Shown in pieces: positions 9,783-18,457 of a stretch of 38,781 nucleotides of DNA. Under the pieces are notes generated by a model. That model was not told the DNA's origin, ran no database searches, and worked only from the letters and a program-made list of their open reading frames with translations. The stretch is from Burkholderiales bacterium. Its GTDB lineage: Bacteria > Vulcanimicrobiota > Xenobia > Xenobiales > Xenobiaceae. The first letter of the stretch is position 1; each line of letters starts with the position of its first letter. The translations under genes were made by a program, and so were the position numbers. The stretch lies in contig JAAZKF010000111.1 of NCBI GenBank assembly GCA_012799975.1, forward strand, positions 1 through 38,781, read 5' to 3'.

Positions 9783-9984
9783 CCTCCACAGACGAATCAG
9801 GCCTTGTTCGCCGCCTCCCGGGCGACTCCCCCACTCCGGGCTGCTTCGAAGAGCCGGGTTCCCGCCGCTCCGGCGACAACAAGGGAGTGTGGACTGGCAG
9901 CCCCTGCCCAGATGTGTTAACCTGCGGCGAGGGCCGCCGGTTCTACCCAGGGTTGGTCCACATCTTCCCGGGGAGGTCGCCGGC

Positions 9985-10902
9985 TTGAAACGCATTCTGG
10001 AGATTTCCGAACTCAGGGAGTTCTTCGGCTCCAATCCTCCCCAGGTTTCCTTCGAATTCTTCCCCCCCAAGACCGCCGAAGCCGAGGCCCGGCTCTGGAA
10101 GACCATCGTCCACCTCGAGCCACTGGCTCCGACCTTCGTCTCGGTCACCTATGGTGCGGGCGGCTCCACCCGGGAGCGGACCCACGGCACGGTTCGCCGA
10201 ATCCTGAACCAGACCGGGTTGACCCCGGCGGCACACCTGACTTGCGTGGGGGCTTCGCGCCAGGAGGTGGACCAGGTGGCCCGGGGCTACTGGGAGGCTG
10301 GAGTCCGCCACCTGGTAGCCCTCCGAGGGGATCCCCCGGCCGAGACGGGTGTGTATGTGCCACATCCCGAAGGTTACGCCCACACCAGCGACCTGGTCCG
10401 AGGGCTCAAGAACCTGGCAGACTTCGAGATATCGGTGGCCACCTTCCCCGAGGGGCACCCCGAGACCGTTTCGATCGACCTGGAGCTGGAGAATCTCAAG
10501 CGCAAGATCGACGCCGGAGCGACCCGGGCCATCACCCAGTATTTCTTCGACACCGACCTCTACTTCCGATTCCTCGACCGGGCCTCGGCGGCCGGCATCG
10601 ACATCCCGATCGTCCCGGGAATCCTGCCGGTCACCAGCGTAGCCAACCTGATCCGCTTCAGTCAGACCTGCGGTGCCACGGTACCCGAATGGCTCAACCG
10701 GCTCTTCGAGGGCCTGGACGACATCCCCCAAATCCGCAACCTGCTGGCCATGCAGGTGGCTGCCAGCCAGTGCCTGCTGCTGCGGCGCGCCGGGGTCGAG
10801 CACTTCCACTTCTTCACGATGAACCGAGCCGAGTTGACCTGGGCCCTGTGCCGGGTGCTGGGGCTGCAGACCTCCCCCATCCTCGACCAGGCCCTGGCTT
10901 GA
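9985..10902 (+). CDS. metF: Methylenetetrahydrofolate reductase
   Basis: VSFEFFPPKT, FVSVTYGAGGSTRERT, AAHLTCVGASR, ITQYFFDTDLYFRFLDRA, PGILPV. TTG start assumed. Confidence 0.9.
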   Translation: MKRILEISELREFFGSNPPQVSFEFFPPKTAEAEARLWKTIVHLEPLAPTFVSVTYGAGGSTRERTHGTVRRILNQTGLTPAAHLTCVGASRQEVDQVARGYWEAGVRHLVALRGDPPAETGVYVPHPEGYAHTSDLVRGLKNLADFEISVATFPEGHPETVSIDLELENLKRKIDAGATRAITQYFFDTDLYFRFLDRASAAGIDIPIVPGILPVTSVANLIRFSQTCGATVPEWLNRLFEGLDDIPQIRNLLAMQVAASQCLLLRRAGVEHFHFFTMNRAELTWALCRVLGLQTSPILDQALA

Positions 10903-10919
10903 GGCTCCGCCCGGGACAC

Positions 10920-10960
10920 AATAAGGACGGCCCCGATACTTGACCGGGGCCGTCCTTATT
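10920..10960. terminator. Bidirectional hairpin terminator between metF and ferredoxin
   Basis: AATAAGGACGGCCCCG-ATACTTGAC-CGGGGCCGTCCTTATT, 16-bp perfect stem between convergent genes. Confidence 0.85.
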
Positions 10961-11000
10961 GGGGTATCGAGGCCGGTTTGAAGGCTCCGGCCCGAAGAGC

Positions 11001-11240
11001 CTACTTGTAGAAGGCCGCGTTCTTGGCCGCGAAGTGCTTCATTTCCTCGGGGAGGTCCTCCTCGGGGAAGATGGCTTCCACGGGGCAAACAGAGGTGCAG
11101 GCTCCGCAGTCGATGCACTCGTCGGGGTTGATGAAATACTGATCGGACTCCTCGGTGCCATGAATGGCTTCCACGGGGCAGACCTCGGTGCAGGCCGTGT
11201 CCTTGACTCCGATGCAGGGCTCAGCGATGACGTGGGGCAT
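11001..11240 (-). CDS. Ferredoxin (3Fe-4S/4Fe-4S type)
   Basis: MPHVIAEPCIGVKDTACTEVCPVEAIHG...CIDCGACTSVCPVEAI. Confidence 0.9.
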   Translation of the reverse strand: MPHVIAEPCIGVKDTACTEVCPVEAIHGTEESDQYFINPDECIDCGACTSVCPVEAIFPEEDLPEEMKHFAAKNAAFYK

Positions 11241-11378
11241 GGGATCCTCCTCTATGGGCGGAACAAATTGAATTTTTCCAGGATTTCGCCCTTCTACCAA
11301 AGCAGGCGACTCCAGGTCCAATATGCGCAGGATGCCATATCCCAGAATTTCTTGCAGTGACCCCTGTCCGGATCAACC

Positions 11379-12266
11379 TCACAGGTTGGCCAGGGCCTCG
11401 GGATCCAGCAGGACCAGTTGACGGCCCTGCCCCTGGATCAAGCCCTCGCGGCGGAAACGCATCAAAGCACGGCTCAAGCTTTCGCGAGCCCCACCCAGAA
11501 GGGAGGCCAGCTCGGCGGTGGACATGGTCAGCTCGACCCGGATCGCTCCGGATTCCAGCTCCGTGCCCGAACGAGCCAATTCCACCAGGTGCCGAGCCAG
11601 GCGCTGTTCCAGGCTGAGCAAGGCCATCTCCTCGATCCGAGCCTCCAGGGCCTCCACGCGCTGACTGAAGGAGGATAGCAGGTTCCAGGAGAGTTCGGGG
11701 GAGCGGGCCAGAAGCTCGCGCAGACGGCCCTGGGGGAGCACCAGCAAGGTGCTGCCTTCCAGACAGGTGGCATTCGAAGAATACTGGCCGTCGGGTCTGA
11801 AAAGCGAGGTCTCGCCCAGGGTCTGGCACGGCGTGACCACGGCCAGGGTCTGTTCGCGCCCACCCTCGCTGACCCGATAGACGCGAACCCTTCCCTTCAC
11901 CAGGACCGGGAGACCCAGGCAGCGGTCCCCCGGCGAGAAGAGGCTCTGGCCCGGCAGGAATCCCTTGAAGCGAGCGCTGGCCGCCAACTCGATCAGAACC
12001 TGCTCGGGAAGGTTCCTAAAGAGCGGGACCTGACGAAGCCATCCGCGGACCCGGGACCAGCGCTGGGAATCGACCATGGTGGGCGCCTGAGTAGTCGGAT
12101 CCCCCAACTCCCGTCGAATCCGCTCCAGATCGACCTCGCTGAACGAGCGCCAGCCACGTCGATCCCGCGCGACCCCACTGATGCGACCTTCGCGGAACCA
12201 GCGCAACAAAGTGTTCCGGCTGACGCCCAACCGACCCGCTGCCTCACTGCAGGAGTAGACTCGCAT
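11379..12266 (-). CDS. Transcriptional regulator: MerR/excisionase-type HTH fused to cNMP-binding and Crp-type HTH domains
   Basis: N-term YSCSEAAGRLGVSRNTLLRWFREGRI; LFRNLPEQVLIELAASARFKGFLPGQSLFSPGD; LTMSTAELASLLGGARESLSRALMRFRREGLI. Confidence 0.82.
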   Translation of the reverse strand: MRVYSCSEAAGRLGVSRNTLLRWFREGRISGVARDRRGWRSFSEVDLERIRRELGDPTTQAPTMVDSQRWSRVRGWLRQVPLFRNLPEQVLIELAASARFKGFLPGQSLFSPGDRCLGLPVLVKGRVRVYRVSEGGREQTLAVVTPCQTLGETSLFRPDGQYSSNATCLEGSTLLVLPQGRLRELLARSPELSWNLLSSFSQRVEALEARIEEMALLSLEQRLARHLVELARSGTELESGAIRVELTMSTAELASLLGGARESLSRALMRFRREGLIQGQGRQLVLLDPEALANL

Positions 12267-12274
12267 GCCGCAAG

Positions 12275-12292
12275 TATATCCAGATATATCCA
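12275..12292. promoter_or_regulatory. Tandem TATATCCA direct repeats (10-bp spacing) just upstream of the fusion regulator start
   Basis: TATATCCA at 12275-12282 and 12285-12292; possible operator or promoter element. Confidence 0.3.
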
Positions 12293-12315
12293 AGCGAGCA
12301 AGAGGTAGATCTCAT

Positions 12316-12530
12316 CCTGAATCCGCTGCCTGGCGTGAGAAGCGAGGCCATCGAGGCGGGTCTGGATGCCAGGAAGGCGTGCATCGAGGATGCGGAGCGT
12401 AGTTGGAAACCACGTGAGCACCGCAGAGGTGCGCCTGACGACGCAGGCGGGTGCCTCCCACCCACACCCTGGTGTGGGTGGGGTCTCAACGCCTCGACGG
12501 CCGAAGGCCACGACAGGCGGCGGATTCAGG
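12316..12530 (-). repeat. MITE-like dispersed element, copy C (215 bp, complete)
   Basis: TIR termini; perfect 5-bp TSD CTCAT at 12311-12315 and 12531-12535; contains the 12-bp CCCACCCACACC hairpin also present in copy A. Confidence 0.97.
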
Positions 12531-12572
12531 CTCATGCGCTCCCCGCGCAGTCAGGAACCTACCCCATGATGA

Positions 12573-13484
12573 CTAGAAGAAGCGCCGGGCGCCCAGGTAG
12601 CGGGCCGAAAAGTATTCCTCTTCCAGGCTGCTGATCCGGACGAAGCCCACCGAGGAGGCGTGGATGAAGGCTCCCCGCCCCAGATAGACGCCGACATGCG
12701 AAGCTCCCGGAGCATAGGTCTCGAAAAAGACCAGATCGCCGGGTTGTTCCTGCCCGCGGGGAACCGAACGCCCCGCCATGAACTGCACGTCCGCAGTTCT
12801 GGGAAGCTGCACTCCGTGAAGGCCATACAGGTATTGGACGTAGCCCGAGCAATCGAAGCCCGACGGATCCTCCCCGCCCCAGACGTAGGGGACCCCCAGG
12901 TAGCGCCGTGCCGAGGTCAGAAGTGCGCGGATCGGACGCCCGCGACGAGAGGCCAGGCTGCTCCGTCCGGGGGTTGACCCTTTTCCCCCGGACACCTCGG
13001 GTTCCTCGGGCTCCTCGATTACCGGGGGCACATAGGCGGGGATCTCGATCATGCGGCCGTCGCTGCCGACCATGCGGTTGCGGAAGGGCGGAGTGCCGTG
13101 AACGGAGAGGACCCCTTGGGAACTGCGGACCCTGCCCTCGCCTGCAGAGGAGGCGGAGCGCAGCGGAGCCCGAGAGGTCGAAGACTTCGAGGCGTCCTCC
13201 TGGCCCGCGCCGCGCCCGGCGGTGGGTGTCTGGAGCGCGCCCTGCAAGCCTCGCCCGGGCGTCGGCAGGACCAGGATCATGCCTGGAACAAGCCCCTTGC
13301 CCTCCAGGATCTGCTTGGAGTTGCACTCCAAAACCGTGAAGGGGTCCAGCCCATGGGCTGCAGCGACCGACTCGACGGTGTCACCGGAGCGCACCTGATA
13401 GTAATTGTAGTCCGAGTGCGCCAGGGCTGGGTGCGCCAGAGCGCAACACAGCAGGAAGGCGCAGAACAAGGCGATTCTGGGCAT
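12573..13484 (-). CDS. LysM + NlpC/P60 cell-wall endopeptidase
   Basis: Signal peptide MPRIALFCAFLLCCALAHPALA; LysM YYQVRSGDTVESVAAAHGLDPFTVLECN; NlpC/P60 YVWGGEDPSGFDCSGYVQYLY, ASHVGVYLG. Confidence 0.9.
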   Translation of the reverse strand: MPRIALFCAFLLCCALAHPALAHSDYNYYQVRSGDTVESVAAAHGLDPFTVLECNSKQILEGKGLVPGMILVLPTPGRGLQGALQTPTAGRGAGQEDASKSSTSRAPLRSASSAGEGRVRSSQGVLSVHGTPPFRNRMVGSDGRMIEIPAYVPPVIEEPEEPEVSGGKGSTPGRSSLASRRGRPIRALLTSARRYLGVPYVWGGEDPSGFDCSGYVQYLYGLHGVQLPRTADVQFMAGRSVPRGQEQPGDLVFFETYAPGASHVGVYLGRGAFIHASSVGFVRISSLEEEYFSARYLGARRFF

Positions 13485-13506
13485 GCCAACAAGACCTTCC
13501 GCGGGG

Positions 13507-13590
13507 CCTGAATCCGCCGCCTGGCGTGGCATTCGGCTGTCGATCCGGGCCTGGATGGCCTCGGTTCTCACGCCAGGCGGCGGATTCAGG
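13507..13590 (+). repeat. MITE-like dispersed element, copy D (84 bp minimal form)
   Basis: Perfect 22-bp TIR CCTGAATCCGCCGCCTGGCGTG / CACGCCAGGCGGCGGATTCAGG; perfect 5-bp TSD CGGGG at 13502-13506 and 13591-13595. Confidence 0.97.
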
Positions 13591-13649
13591 CGGGGTCGAA
13601 GGGCATTCGCCGGGCCGCAGGGGAATCCCCCCTCCCGATTTCAGCCTCC

Positions 13650-15248
13650 TCAGCGCCGCCCCAGCAGGCGGCGACGACGCAGGCGCCCCGGGCCCCAATG
13701 AGCAGTTGGAGCAGCGTGCGCCCGGGGCGCGTCGGCCGCCTCCTCGATCGCCTCACGGGCCAGCATCTCGTTGATCGAGCGCGCTGCTCGGCGCCCCTCG
13801 CCCATCGCCAGGATCACCGTCGCCGCTCCCAAGACGATATCACCTCCGGCGAAGACCCGCTCCAGGCTGGTGGACCCGGTCTCGGGATCGACCACGATAT
13901 TCCCTCGGGAGTTGACCTCCAGCCCCGGGGTCGTCGAGGTCAGGAGCGGATTGGAGTTGTTGCCGATGGCCACCAGGACGGCGTCGGCCGGAAGCTCGTA
14001 GGTGTCTCCTTCGATGGGGAGGGGGCGCCGACGCCCTGAAGAGTCGGGCTCACCCAGGGCATAGCGCTGAACGGTGACCGCTCGGACCCGGCCCGACCCA
14101 TCCCCCAGGACTTCCAGGGCATTCTCCAGGAAGCGGATTTCGATCCCTTCCTCCAGGGCGTGTTCGACCTCCTCGGCCCGCGCCGGCATCTCGGCCCGAC
14201 TGCGGCGATACAGGACGATTACTTCCTCGGCACCCAGGCGACGCGCCATGCGGCATGCATCCATGGCCACGTTGCCGCCGCCCAGGACCACGGTCCGCCG
14301 ACTGACGAACATCGGCGTGTCGCTACGCCCCGGATGGATTCCTCCCATCATGTTGGCCCGGGTCAGATACTCGTTGGCCGAGAAGACGCCCACCAGATCC
14401 TCGCCCGGCATCCCCGTGAAGACCGGAAGCCCGGCCCCGCTGCCGATGAAGATGGCATCAAAGCCATCCTTGTCCATCAGGTCCAGGAGCTTGCGGGTGC
14501 GCCCGACCACGAAGTTGGTCCGGAACTCGACGCCCATCCGACGCAGAAGGTCGATCTCGGCGTCCACGACCTCCTTGGGCAGGCGGAACTCCGGGATCCC
14601 ATAGCGCAGGACGCCGCCGAGCTTGTGGAAGGCCTCGAAGACGGTGACCTGGTGGCCCTCCCGACGACAATCCGCGGCCACCACCAGGCCGGCGGGCCCG
14701 GAGCCGATCACTGCGACCTTGCGTCCCGAGGGAGATTTTACCCGAGGCACGGGGGCCTGAGCCTGGTTTCGTTGCCAGTCGGCCAGGAAGCGCTCCACCT
14801 TGCCGATGGCCACCGCCCGACCCACATCCTTGAGGCTCTTGCCTACGGCGCATTCCTGCTGGCACTGCCGCTCCTGGGGGCAGACCCGGCCGCAGATCGC
14901 CGGCAGGAGACTGGTGCGCTTGATCACCTCGAGGGCCTCCGAGAAGTCACCCTCGGCCGTCAGCCGCAGGAACTCGGGGATGTCGATGGCCACCGGGCAC
15001 CCCTTGACGCAGGCCGGCTTCTTGCACTGGATGCAGCGCATGCTCTCCAAGACGGCCTGGGCAGGGGTCAGGGGCTTCTCCACCTCCTCCTGCAAGCGTG
15101 AGCGCTCGCCGGGGTCCAACACGGGAGGAGTCTGCACGGGAATCGCCAGGCGATCCTTCATCTTCAGGATTCCCTGGCTGCGCAGTTCCTCCAGCAGGCG
15201 GCGCGCGTCGGCTTCCAACTTGTTGGGGTCCTCGACGTAACGGGGCAT
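13650..15248 (-). CDS. nfnB: NfnB/GltD-like NADPH:ferredoxin (or glutamate synthase small-chain) oxidoreductase
   Basis: CIQCKKPACVKGCPVAIDIPEF, CGRVCPQERQCQQEC, VAVIGSGPAGLVVAADCRREGHQVTVFEA, VLGGGNVAMDACRMA; adjacent to NfnA-like gene. Confidence 0.8.
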   Translation of the reverse strand: MPRYVEDPNKLEADARRLLEELRSQGILKMKDRLAIPVQTPPVLDPGERSRLQEEVEKPLTPAQAVLESMRCIQCKKPACVKGCPVAIDIPEFLRLTAEGDFSEALEVIKRTSLLPAICGRVCPQERQCQQECAVGKSLKDVGRAVAIGKVERFLADWQRNQAQAPVPRVKSPSGRKVAVIGSGPAGLVVAADCRREGHQVTVFEAFHKLGGVLRYGIPEFRLPKEVVDAEIDLLRRMGVEFRTNFVVGRTRKLLDLMDKDGFDAIFIGSGAGLPVFTGMPGEDLVGVFSANEYLTRANMMGGIHPGRSDTPMFVSRRTVVLGGGNVAMDACRMARRLGAEEVIVLYRRSRAEMPARAEEVEHALEEGIEIRFLENALEVLGDGSGRVRAVTVQRYALGEPDSSGRRRPLPIEGDTYELPADAVLVAIGNNSNPLLTSTTPGLEVNSRGNIVVDPETGSTSLERVFAGGDIVLGAATVILAMGEGRRAARSINEMLAREAIEEAADAPRAHAAPTAHWGPGRLRRRRLLGRR

Positions 15249-15270
15249 CAGGTTTCCTCCGAGCGGCTTC

Positions 15271-16293
15271 TCAAGCGTGGTGGTTCTTCTCGGCCAGGGC
15301 CTGCAGACGGCAGGCGTGGTCCCGGGCCTGCTTCTCCTGGTCGCGATAGGCGCCCAGACGAGCGATCATGTTGTCGAAATCGACCTGATGCCCGTCGAAT
15401 TCAGGCCCATCGACGCAGACGAAGCGGGTCTTGCCTCCCACGTTGACCCGACACCCGCCACACATCCCGGTGCCATCGACCATGATGGTGTTCAGGCTGA
15501 CCAGCGTTCGAACACCGTATGGCCTGGTAGTCTCGGCACAGAACTTCATCATGATGGGGGGACCGATGGCGATCACCAGGTCCGGGGGTTCGGGCCCCTC
15601 ACACAATTCCTTCAGTGGTTGGGTGACCAGGGCCTTGCGCCCGTAGGAACCATCGTCGGTAACCACGATGTATTCATCGACCAGGGCCCGCATTTCCGAT
15701 TCCAGGATCACCAGCTCCCGGGTCCGGGCCCCGGCGATCATCGTCAGATGATTTCCTGCCGCCTTCATTCCCTCGACTATCGGATAAAGCGGGGCGACCC
15801 CGATGCCGCCCCCGACTGCCAGCACCCGTCCATACTTCTCGATGTGGGTGGGCGTGCCCAGCGGCCCCACCAGTACGGGCAGGGTGTCTCCGACCTTCAG
15901 ACCGGCCAGTTCCCGGGTGGTCTTGCCGACCACCTGGAAGATCAGGGTTATCGACCCCTGCCGAGGATCCGCGTCCGCGATGGTGAGGGGAATCCGCTCG
16001 CCATACTCCACATCGGTCTGCAGGAGGATGAACTGTCCGGGCTTGCGCTCCTGGGCGATCAGGGGGGCGCGGACACGCATGCGCATGACATTTTCGGCCA
16101 GGGTCTCGACCGAAAGGATCTCGAACTCCGACGGAACCGATTCCAGGCTCCCCTCCGGCAGGTCCGCCACGGCCCCTGAACCATTGTTCGCGGGATCGGA
16201 AGAATCCTCGCTGAGAAGCCTCAGCCTTCTGCGCCGGGAAGGAGACAGACTGCCCTCTCCCAGGACGCGTGAGCTCTCGAAATCATTGTTCAT
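15271..16293 (-). CDS. nfnA: NfnA/sulfide dehydrogenase-type FAD/NAD-binding subunit with N-terminal extension
   Basis: EFEILSVETLAENVMRMRVRAPLIAQERKPGQFILL, VLAVGGGIGVAPLYPI, DGTGMCGGCRV...RFVCVDGPEFDGHQVDF. Confidence 0.82.
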   Translation of the reverse strand: MNNDFESSRVLGEGSLSPSRRRRLRLLSEDSSDPANNGSGAVADLPEGSLESVPSEFEILSVETLAENVMRMRVRAPLIAQERKPGQFILLQTDVEYGERIPLTIADADPRQGSITLIFQVVGKTTRELAGLKVGDTLPVLVGPLGTPTHIEKYGRVLAVGGGIGVAPLYPIVEGMKAAGNHLTMIAGARTRELVILESEMRALVDEYIVVTDDGSYGRKALVTQPLKELCEGPEPPDLVIAIGPPIMMKFCAETTRPYGVRTLVSLNTIMVDGTGMCGGCRVNVGGKTRFVCVDGPEFDGHQVDFDNMIARLGAYRDQEKQARDHACRLQALAEKNHHA

Positions 16294-16411
16294 ACTCTCC
16301 TCCAAAGCGGACGGCCCCGACCTCCTGGGGAGCCGGGACCGGCAACACCCAAACACCCCGACCCTAATCAGGCAGGCCCGGGGCTGCACTGCGCTGGATC
16401 ATCTTCGTGGT

Positions 16412-17386
16412 TCAGTAATGGTCGGTTTCGGGCCAGGGCTCTGCCGGAGCAGAAGAGTCCCGATTTTCCTCCGTTGTCGGGGGCACCGAAGGGACGGCTG
16501 CGGTCGCCAGGGCTACCATGAGGTCCTGCCTCCCTCCCGAGGGGATCAAGGTCAAGATCCCCTGTCCTTGCAGGATCTTCTCGGTCTCCAACACCTCGAA
16601 GAGGGCCTTGGCTACCTCAGGTTCCCGGGAAATCTGGCGCAGGGCCTCCCCGACCACCTGGGGACGAATGGCTGCCGCCCGGGCGAACTCGACGGCTGCC
16701 TGGCGCTCGGCACCACCCCGGATCAAACTGACCTGGTTGGCACCATCCTGGGTGATGGCCGCGGTCACCTGGCGCAGGCGATTGACCACCTTCTCTTCGA
16801 TTTGTCGCATCATGTTCCGGTCACGGAAGTGGACCTTGCGGATGTACACCGAACCCAGGCGATAACCCCATTCGCTGGAATGTGCCGAGACCTCGGCACG
16901 CACCGTCCGGCTCATCTGGTGGCGATTCTCCATCATGTCGGCCAGGTGCAGGTTGGAAAGGCAGCGCACCGTGGCGTTACGGACATTGGAGTCCAGCGAG
17001 CCGCGAGGGTCGGTGTTGCGGAACAGGAAGGCCTCGGGGTCGCTGATATACATCTCATACCAGACGCCGATCCCCATCGGGGCCCCCTCTTCGGAGTTGA
17101 CCGGCAGGCTGCGCAGGTACTGCTGGTCCATCCGCATGTCTACCACGTGACAACGGCCCAGGAATCCGACCAGCCAGGCATTGGGGATGCCCAGGCGCAG
17201 GGGCAGGAAGTGCAGCCCGGGCTCGTCCAGCTTGCCGATGACCTTGCCGAAGAGCTCGAAAACCAGACATTGCCTCTCGTGCACCACGACCATGGGCACC
17301 AGTCGGGTGAAGGCGAAGAGGATGATCGGGACGATCATGAAGCAGACAAAAAAAGTGAAGAATGCGCTGAAGAGGAAGCTATCCAC
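16412..17386 (-). CDS. SPFH/Band 7 domain membrane protein
   Basis: N-terminal TM segment, LGSVYIRKVHFRDRNMMRQIEEKVVNRLRQVTAAI, ERQAAVEFARAAA. Confidence 0.78.
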   Translation of the reverse strand: MDSFLFSAFFTFFVCFMIVPIILFAFTRLVPMVVVHERQCLVFELFGKVIGKLDEPGLHFLPLRLGIPNAWLVGFLGRCHVVDMRMDQQYLRSLPVNSEEGAPMGIGVWYEMYISDPEAFLFRNTDPRGSLDSNVRNATVRCLSNLHLADMMENRHQMSRTVRAEVSAHSSEWGYRLGSVYIRKVHFRDRNMMRQIEEKVVNRLRQVTAAITQDGANQVSLIRGGAERQAAVEFARAAAIRPQVVGEALRQISREPEVAKALFEVLETEKILQGQGILTLIPSGGRQDLMVALATAAVPSVPPTTEENRDSSAPAEPWPETDHY

Positions 17387-18350
17387 GGTCGGCCTCCTGA
17401 ATCACGTGACGGGCCTTGGCATACAGGCCCAACCGGACGTTGCGCAGGTAGGCCAGCAGTCCCCCCTCCTGGCGCAGGCGCCGCAACTGCTCGGCCATCT
17501 GGATCAGGGGTTCAACCTCCGCCTGGGCTTTGAGGGTCTCGATCTCGACAGCCCGGCGCGACTGAACGATCTTCTGGTCCGCTGAAGCCTGGGCCAGACT
17601 TATATCGCTCGAGACATAGTTGTGCGCGGTGTTGATCGCGGCCAGAGCAGACTCGACCTCATTGGGCGGGTCGATCCCCGTGATCAAGGCCGCGTTCAGG
17701 GTGATACCGTAGCGGGCTGTCGACGGCGTGCACTCCATCTCCATATAATCGTTGATGTCGCGAAGATTCTTGCGCAGGTCGTTGATCGAGACCCCACTGA
17801 CGTTCTGGATAAGGGTTTCTGAAGAATCCCCGGTTTCCTGGGGAGGGGCCTCGAAATTCGCCAGGCGCTCGCGCAGGATCGAGTGAACGAAGCCCATCAC
17901 ATGGGCCACGGGATTCTTGACGCCGAAAAGGTAGGCGTAAAGGTTCTGTTCCGAGATAGTGTAGCGGATCTGCCCCGTGATCCCGGTATTCAATTGGTCC
18001 TTGGTGACGGCCTCGAGGACCTCGCCTTCCTGGTTGGCCAGGGGGTTTTCAGGATCAAAGCCGATGCTGGCCGTCTGGGTCGCGACCGAGACCTTGTAGA
18101 TCCGTTCCCAAGGCATGCGGAAATAGGGTCCTCCGGGTGGGATGACCCGAACCCGCGGATAAGCGTAGCGCTCTTGCTCCTCGGCGCTGAGATTTTCGGT
18201 GACGGTCAGGTTCTCGGCCAGGCGCTCTGCCCGACCGAAGATGGTCTTGACCGCTCTCTCGTTGGGCCCCACGGTGTAGATCCCTCCGAGAAGGTAGCGG
18301 ACCACGAACCAGGCCACCACCCCGACGAACATTCCCGCCAGGGTGCCCAT
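17379..18350 (-). CDS. SPFH/Band 7 domain membrane protein
   Basis: VGPNERAVKTIFGRAER, VIPPGGPYFRMPWERIYKVSVATQTASIGF, SLAQASADQKIVQSRRAVEIETLKAQAE; overlaps downstream gene by 8 bp. Confidence 0.82.
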   Translation of the reverse strand: MGTLAGMFVGVVAWFVVRYLLGGIYTVGPNERAVKTIFGRAERLAENLTVTENLSAEEQERYAYPRVRVIPPGGPYFRMPWERIYKVSVATQTASIGFDPENPLANQEGEVLEAVTKDQLNTGITGQIRYTISEQNLYAYLFGVKNPVAHVMGFVHSILRERLANFEAPPQETGDSSETLIQNVSGVSINDLRKNLRDINDYMEMECTPSTARYGITLNAALITGIDPPNEVESALAAINTAHNYVSSDISLAQASADQKIVQSRRAVEIETLKAQAEVEPLIQMAEQLRRLRQEGGLLAYLRNVRLGLYAKARHVIQEADRG

Positions 18351-18457
18351 GGCATATCCTCCCTTTCAAGAGACTCCAGGGCGGCGAATTCTGGATGGAT
18401 GGGCCGGGTTCCTGGATGTCTCGGGGACAAGAATAGCCTCCGCGATTTCATGATAGG

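Noticed and set aside
9943-11118. 391-aa minus-strand ORF
   Set aside because: Antisense to metF and crosses the strong bidirectional terminator.
12573-13571. N-terminal extension MRTEAIQARIDSRMPRQAADSGPAEGLVG of the NlpC/P60 ORF
   Set aside because: Comes from reading through MITE-like copy D; a signal peptide starts at the internal Met (13484).
15803-17533. 576-aa plus-strand ORF
   Set aside because: Antisense to NfnA-like and SPFH genes, which have clear family motifs.
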